A stretch of 9,342 nt of DNA from assembly GCA_003451715.1 (NCBI GenBank), contig DMJN01000142.1, positions 1,589 to 10,930 on the forward strand, in the 5' to 3' direction. The position numbers and the translations under genes were made by a program. This DNA comes from Gammaproteobacteria bacterium. GTDB lineage: Bacteria > Pseudomonadota > Gammaproteobacteria > Pseudomonadales > Pseudohongiellaceae. The notes below the pieces were generated by a model that did no database searches, had not been told where the DNA came from, and saw nothing but the letters and a program-made list of their open reading frames with translations. Shown here piece after piece: positions 5,804 through 9,342 of the stretch (positions within the stretch are counted from its first letter, which is position 1; every line of letters starts with the position of its first letter).

Positions 5804-5809
5804 AATCTA

Positions 5810-5837
5810 ATATGGGGGTTGGCAGTCCGGCTTCAAG
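5810..5837 (-). promoter_or_regulatory. Sigma32-type heat-shock promoter of ibpA
   Basis: On the minus strand CTTGAAG (5837-5831) and CCCCATAT (5817-5810) are separated by 13 bp, matching the RpoH consensus CTTGAAA / CCCCATNT with one mismatch in the -35. Transcription would start near 5803, giving the leader described above. Confidence 0.85.
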
Positions 5838-6060
5838 AGGCGGAAAAGGAAGTAGAAAAGGGGGTCGTTTTCAGGTCGTCTGTAAAGCCAAAAAAATCCC
5901 CTAAGCACCGTGGGCACTACTGTGAGGCCCATCACAATAATTCTTAAAGTAAATTCTAGGTGGCTTACGAATAAAGGTTGCTGTGTCAGAGCATTATAAT
6001 CAAAAAAAACTTTCCACTTTAAGAACATGTCTTGAAATGGTTAGCAAATACTTCGCAGGG

Positions 6061-6100
6061 CGGCAGCCAGGCCGTAATGCTTGAGCCTGGTACGCTGCCG
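6061..6100. repeat. Bulged stem-loop downstream of prpD
   Basis: CGGCAGC (6061-6067) pairs with GCTGCCG (6094-6100), and the adjoining CAGGC (6068-6072) with GCCTG (6085-6089). This gives 12 bp with a 4-base bulge and a 12-base loop. No T-run follows on either strand. Confidence 0.6.
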
Positions 6101-6119
6101 GGAGAGTTGGGTTATAGGA

Positions 6120-6161
6120 GGATTGCCTGGCTGTCACAGGAGCAAGCGGGCACGGCAATCC
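6120..6161. repeat. Inverted repeat just past the prpD stop
   Basis: GGATTGCC (6120-6127) is perfectly complementary to GGCAATCC (6154-6161) across 26 bases, beginning 14 bp after the prpD stop. With the next stem-loop it could form the 3' end of the prp mRNA, but the usual T-run is missing. Confidence 0.55.
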
Positions 6162-6175
6162 GCAAGGGGTGGGTG

Positions 6176-7624
6176 CTAGATAACCAGTAAGTCCATGAAT
6201 TCATTGACTGGTGTCTGTTCCAGTCGCTGCTGATCCTTGCACAGGGCATAGATCTCCCCACAGCGGCTGACCGGGAAGCGGGTCGCCAGATTGGCCTGGA
6301 ATTTCTCCTCCAAGAGCGGAATACCCTCATCTCTGCGTCGCCTGTGACCCACCGGATAGTCGATCTCCACCTTTTGTGTGCAGTTGCCGTCCTTGAAGTA
6401 GACCTGCAGGGCATTGGCGATAGAGCGCTTCTCGGGCTCCAGATACTCCTTGGAATAGGTAGGATTCTCGTGAATCTCCATCTTCTCCCGCAGTTCATCG
6501 ATGATGGGGTGTGCCTCGTGGAAGCTGTCTTCATAGTGCTCCGCCACCAGATTCCCGAATATCAGGGGCACCGCCGTCATGTACTGCAGGCAATGATCCC
6601 GGTCCGCCGGGTTATTCAGCGGCCCAACCTTGGAAATGATACGAATCGCCGACTCATGGGTATGAATCACGATCTTGTCGATCTCATCCAGCCGATCCTT
6701 CACCTGAGGATGTAACTGCACCGCCGCCTCGGCAGCTGTCTGGGAATGAAACTCGGCTGGGAAGGAGATCTTAAACAGAATATTCTCCATCACGTAACTT
6801 TCATAAGACCTTGTAAATGAAAAGGAATTCCCTTTGAAGGAAACATCATAAAAGCCCCAGGTAGGTGCCGTTAGCACACTGGGATAGCCAATCTCCCCCC
6901 GCAGCGTCAGGTCCGCCAGCCGCACCGCCCGGGAGGTAGCATCCCCGGCAGCCCAGGACTTACGCGGCCCGGCATTTGGGGCGTGTCGATAGGTGCGCAG
7001 GCTGGAGCCGTCCAGCCAGGCCTGGGACAGCGCATCGATAATCTGCGCCCGGGTTCCCCCCAGCATCTTCGTCGCCACCGCCGTAGAAGCCACCCGCACC
7101 AGCAAGACATGGCACAAACCGACCCGATTAAAGCTGTTCTCCAGTGCTAAAACCCCTTGTATTTCATGGGCTTTAATCATTGCCGTGAGAACATCCCTCA
7201 TGGTAAGCGGCGCCTTGCCCGCAGCGATGTGTGTCTGCGATAAATAGTCCGCCACCGCTAGGATCGCGCCCAGATTGTCCGAGGGATGCCCCCATTCCGC
7301 CGCCAGCCAGGTATCGTTGTAGTCCAACCAGCGGATAATGCAGCCAATATCCCAGGCCGCCTTCACAGGATCCAAGCGTAACTGCGTGCCCGGCACCCGC
7401 GCGCCATGCGGCACCACAGTGCCTTCCACCAGCGGCCCCAGTAATTTCGTGCATTCCGGGAATCGCAGGGCCAACAAACCACAGCCGAGGGTGTCTATCA
7501 GGCAGTTGCGGGCCGTGTCATAGGCCTCATCGGAGGCAATCTCGTAATCACAGACATAGTCCGCGATATCCACCAGCACCTGATCCGGTTCCGGGCGGGT
7601 GTTTAAATCAACATTCGAACTCAT
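6176..7624 (-). CDS. prpD: 2-methylcitrate dehydratase PrpD
   Basis: PrpD dehydrates 2-methylcitrate to 2-methyl-cis-aconitate in the cytosolic methylcitrate cycle, which converts propionyl-CoA to pyruvate and succinate. The 482-residue product equals E. coli PrpD (483 aa) in length and belongs to the MmgE/PrpD family. The signature segment [20 protein letters not shown] (98-117) contains the conserved D101, N103 and D104. Other family stretches are [18 protein letters not shown] at 41-58 and [20 protein letters not shown] in the second half. The ATG at 7624 is preceded by AGGA with a 5-base spacer. It is the third gene after prpB and prpC on the same strand, separated from prpC by 161 bp holding an inserted repeat. 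A 7-bp inverted repeat (7638-7655) lies just above its ribosome binding site. It looks intact. Confidence 0.97.
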   Translation of the reverse strand: MSSNVDLNTRPEPDQVLVDIADYVCDYEIASDEAYDTARNCLIDTLGCGLLALRFPECTKLLGPLVEGTVVPHGARVPGTQLRLDPVKAAWDIGCIIRWLDYNDTWLAAEWGHPSDNLGAILAVADYLSQTHIAAGKAPLTMRDVLTAMIKAHEIQGVLALENSFNRVGLCHVLLVRVASTAVATKMLGGTRAQIIDALSQAWLDGSSLRTYRHAPNAGPRKSWAAGDATSRAVRLADLTLRGEIGYPSVLTAPTWGFYDVSFKGNSFSFTRSYESYVMENILFKISFPAEFHSQTAAEAAVQLHPQVKDRLDEIDKIVIHTHESAIRIISKVGPLNNPADRDHCLQYMTAVPLIFGNLVAEHYEDSFHEAHPIIDELREKMEIHENPTYSKEYLEPEKRSIANALQVYFKDGNCTQKVEIDYPVGHRRRRDEGIPLLEEKFQANLATRFPVSRCGEIYALCKDQQRLEQTPVNEFMDLLVI

Positions 7625-7637
7625 TTTAATCCTATTT

Positions 7638-7655
7638 ATTTCAAATAGTTGAAAT
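7638..7655. repeat. Small hairpin upstream of the prpD ribosome binding site
   Basis: ATTTCAA (7638-7644) and TTGAAAT (7649-7655) form a perfect 7-bp inverted repeat with a 4-base gap, ending 5 bases before the AGGA of prpD. It is A+T-rich and may be an operator half-site pair or a weak RNA hairpin. No binder is known. Confidence 0.4.
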
Positions 7656-7699
7656 GGATTGGTAAGAAAGAAGGCTAGAGTAGGATCTCCATCAGTAGT

Positions 7700-7786
7700 G
7701 GGGCCAGAGTAAAATTTCCATTGAGTATCTGCTCGATATCTACACTAGTTCAGGAAATTTTACTCTGCCCCCATTTATCTGCCCCC
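7700..7786. mobile_element. REP/MITE-like inverted-repeat element between prpC and prpD
   Basis: The left arm at 7700-7719 (GGGGCCAGAGTAAAATTTCC) matches the reverse complement of the right arm at 7753-7771, except for one extra C, across 33 bases. The right side adds a second GGGGGCAG copy at 7786-7779, 14 bp from the one at 7772-7765 (minus strand). The outer G is the last base of the prpC TAG stop. The layout suggests a non-autonomous, REP- or MITE-like insertion that would fold into a 19-bp hairpin in the operon mRNA. No transposase or target duplication was identified. Confidence 0.6.
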
Positions 7787-8910
7787 TATCTATCCTGAAT
7801 ATCCACCCACTCCGCCGTCTCAGGCCCCGTATACTCCGCACTGGGACGAATAATCCGATTATTAGCTCGCTGCTCCTTCACGTGCGCCGCCCAGCCGGTA
7901 ATCCGCGACATCACAAAGATCGGCGTAAACAGCTTGGTGGGAATGCCCATGAAATGGTAAGCCGCGGCATGAAAGAAGTCCGCGTTGCAAAACAGCTTCT
8001 TCTCCCGCCACATCACCTCCTCACAGCGCACGGAAACCGGGTACAGCACCGAATCCCCCACATGCTCGGCCAGTTTCTCCGCCCAGCCCTTGATAATGGC
8101 GTTGCGGGGATCCGATTCCCGATAGACCGCATGTCCGAAGCCCATGATCTTCTCCTTGCGCTCCAGCATGCCCAACAGCTCTTTTTCCGCCTCATCCGGC
8201 CCTGACCAGTCCTCAATCAAATCCATGGCAGCCTCGTTAGCCCCGCCATGCAGAGGCCCCCGCAGCGAGCCAATGGCGGCGGTGATACAGGAATGCATGT
8301 CCGAAAGGGTGGAGGCGCAGACCCTGGCGGTAAAGGTGGAGGCGTTGAATTCATGCTCGGCATAGAGGATCAGGGAGACATTCATCACCTGGGTAAACAG
8401 CGCATTGGGCGCCTCGCCACCCAGCATGTGCAGGAAATGGGCGCCGATGGAGTCATCATCCAGGGCGGTATCGATACGCTGGCCCTCGTGGGAGAACATG
8501 TACCAGTAGCAGATAATCGAAGGCAGGGCGGCCAGCAGTCGGTCGATCACCTCGTCCTGATTGGAAAAGTCTCCCTCGCTCTCCAGATTGCCCAGCATGG
8601 AGCAGCCCGTGCGCATCACATCCATGGGGTGGGCAGAGGCCGGGATTCTCTCCAGTGTATGTTTTAATTCTTGAGGAAGGTCCCGTAATGATTTGATTTT
8701 ACTGATATAAGCATCCAGTTCCGACTGGGTTGGCAGGTGACCCTTCAGTAGTAAATGGGCCACTTCCTCAAATTTCGCGTGCTCTGCCAGCACGCTGATG
8801 TCCAGGCCGCGGTAAGTCAGGCCGGTGCCGGTCTTGCCTACGGTACAAAGGGCGGTTTCTCCGGCTACCTGGCCTCTGAGACCCGCTCCCCCAAGCTTTT
8901 TATCTACCAT
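7786..8910 (-). CDS. prpC: 2-methylcitrate synthase PrpC
   Basis: PrpC condenses propionyl-CoA with oxaloacetate to give 2-methylcitrate, the entry step of the methylcitrate cycle. The 374-residue protein is a short-type citrate synthase fold of normal PrpC length. The catalytic triad is visible: H221 in GPLHGGANEA, H260 in MGFGHAVY and D311 in CNADFFHA. The C-terminus NRIIRPSAEYTGPETAEWV is typical of PrpC rather than of housekeeping GltA. The ATG at 8910 has GGAG 7 bases upstream. prpB lies 81 bp upstream on the same strand and prpD 161 bp downstream. The stop codon TAG shares its G with the first base of the inserted repeat element, so the insertion falls exactly at the gene's end without visibly shortening it. 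GltA/MmgD is the only alternative, less likely given the operon. Confidence 0.97.
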   Translation of the reverse strand: MVDKKLGGAGLRGQVAGETALCTVGKTGTGLTYRGLDISVLAEHAKFEEVAHLLLKGHLPTQSELDAYISKIKSLRDLPQELKHTLERIPASAHPMDVMRTGCSMLGNLESEGDFSNQDEVIDRLLAALPSIICYWYMFSHEGQRIDTALDDDSIGAHFLHMLGGEAPNALFTQVMNVSLILYAEHEFNASTFTARVCASTLSDMHSCITAAIGSLRGPLHGGANEAAMDLIEDWSGPDEAEKELLGMLERKEKIMGFGHAVYRESDPRNAIIKGWAEKLAEHVGDSVLYPVSVRCEEVMWREKKLFCNADFFHAAAYHFMGIPTKLFTPIFVMSRITGWAAHVKEQRANNRIIRPSAEYTGPETAEWVDIQDR

Positions 8911-8991
8911 TTCATGTCTCCACTTCGTTGCACCGCTGACACACGCTGCATTTATATTACTAAATTAAAAGTATTCTATAACTGTTTGTAA

Positions 8992-9342
8992 TTACACGCT
9001 TTCTGATTTAAACAGAGTATCCAGTTTTTGCTCATAAGCATGGTATCCCAGCACTTCATACAGCTCTGTACGGGTCTGCATCTTCTCCACCACCGCCTTC
9101 TGGTCGCCATCGATCGCGATAGCCTGGTACACCTCCAGCGCCGCCTTGCTCATGGCCCGAAAGGCACTTAATGGGTACAGCACCATGGCCACGCCTGCTT
9201 CGCCCAGTTCCTGGCAGTTAAACAGCGGCGTCTTCCCGAATTCGGTGATATTGGCCAATACCGGTACTTTTACCGCGTCGGCAAATTGCCGGTATTGATC
9301 TAGCTCCAGAATAGCCTCCGGAAAGATCGCATCGGCGCCGGC
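8992..9342 (-). CDS. prpB: Methylisocitrate lyase PrpB, C-terminal part
   Basis: PrpB cleaves 2-methylisocitrate to pyruvate and succinate, the last step of the methylcitrate cycle. The visible 116 residues are the C-terminal part of a protein of about 295 residues; the frame is open to the window edge and the start lies beyond it. Diagnostic stretches are [53 protein letters not shown] and [20 protein letters not shown], which line up with E. coli PrpB ([39 protein letters not shown]). This separates it from isocitrate lyase AceA. The product ends [13 protein letters not shown] at a TAA. It is the first of prpB-prpC-prpD on this strand. The 81-bp gap to prpC is A+T-rich but has no clear promoter. 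Confidence 0.97.
   Translation of the reverse strand, partial: AGADAIFPEAILELDQYRQFADAVKVPVLANITEFGKTPLFNCQELGEAGVAMVLYPLSAFRAMSKAALEVYQAIAIDGDQKAVVEKMQTRTELYEVLGYHAYEQKLDTLFKSESV

Larger units (their letters stand above)
5838..6175. other. Gene-free stretch between prpD and ibpA
   Basis: No coding sequence is supported. A 73-codon minus-strand frame (6028-5807) covers the ibpA promoter, lacks a recognisable motif, and is rejected. Two inverted repeats lie near the prpD end (6061-6100 and 6120-6161). The rest shows no clear signal. Confidence 0.6.

Noticed and set aside
5807..6028. 73-codon minus-strand frame (MFLKWKVFFDY...)
   Set aside because: It overlaps the strong sigma32-type promoter, has no ribosome binding site I trust and no family pattern; its hydrophobic look follows from A+T-rich composition.
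6112..6534. 140-codon minus-strand frame overlapping the 3' part of prpD in another frame
   Set aside because: It is Arg/Ser/Trp-rich and typical of an out-of-frame shadow of a G+C-rich gene; PrpD homology is continuous through the region, so it is not a frameshift product.

Overview
The window looks like a chromosomal segment of a gammaproteobacterium. RecA, RecX, an IbpA-type small heat-shock protein behind a sigma32-like promoter, and a prpB-prpC-prpD methylcitrate operon all resemble the Enterobacteria/Vibrio/Pseudomonas versions. I cannot name a genus. No phage, CRISPR, rRNA or tRNA gene was seen.

Left part (1-1765, + strand): recA followed 33 bp later by recX, the usual recombination pair. 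The 136 bp before recA hold a three-copy heptamer repeat and a GGGGACAGAC motif, but no CTG-N10-CAG LexA box.

Middle accessory part (1766-5190): visibly more A+T-rich at its left end and rich in toxin-antitoxin material. It contains an intact HigB2/HigA2-like pair with a palindromic operator over its promoter, a lone HicB-like protein with no HicA, a DUF1015 gene, and a lone CopG/BrnA-like antitoxin on the minus strand interrupted by an in-frame amber codon. About 100 bp further on is a set of four degenerate repeats with an exact 23-bp period, then an unreported-looking 51-codon ORF with an adjacent stem-loop. All three genes of the HigBA/HicB cluster start with GTG.

Right part (5194-9342, all minus strand): ibpA/hsp20 with a sigma32-type promoter, a leader of about 130 nt with a ROSE-like RNA-thermometer signature, and a strong intrinsic terminator. 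Next is a gene-free 421-bp stretch with two stem-loops, then the operon prpB (5' end outside the window) - prpC - prpD for propionate breakdown by the methylcitrate cycle. A REP/MITE-like inverted repeat lies between prpC and prpD and begins at the last base of the prpC stop codon.

The most interesting points are the short mobile or repeated elements (prpC-prpD element, 23-bp repeats, GGGGACA-type motifs), the toxin-antitoxin debris around the DUF1015 gene, and the predicted heat-sensing leader of ibpA. I found no clearly new multi-gene system.
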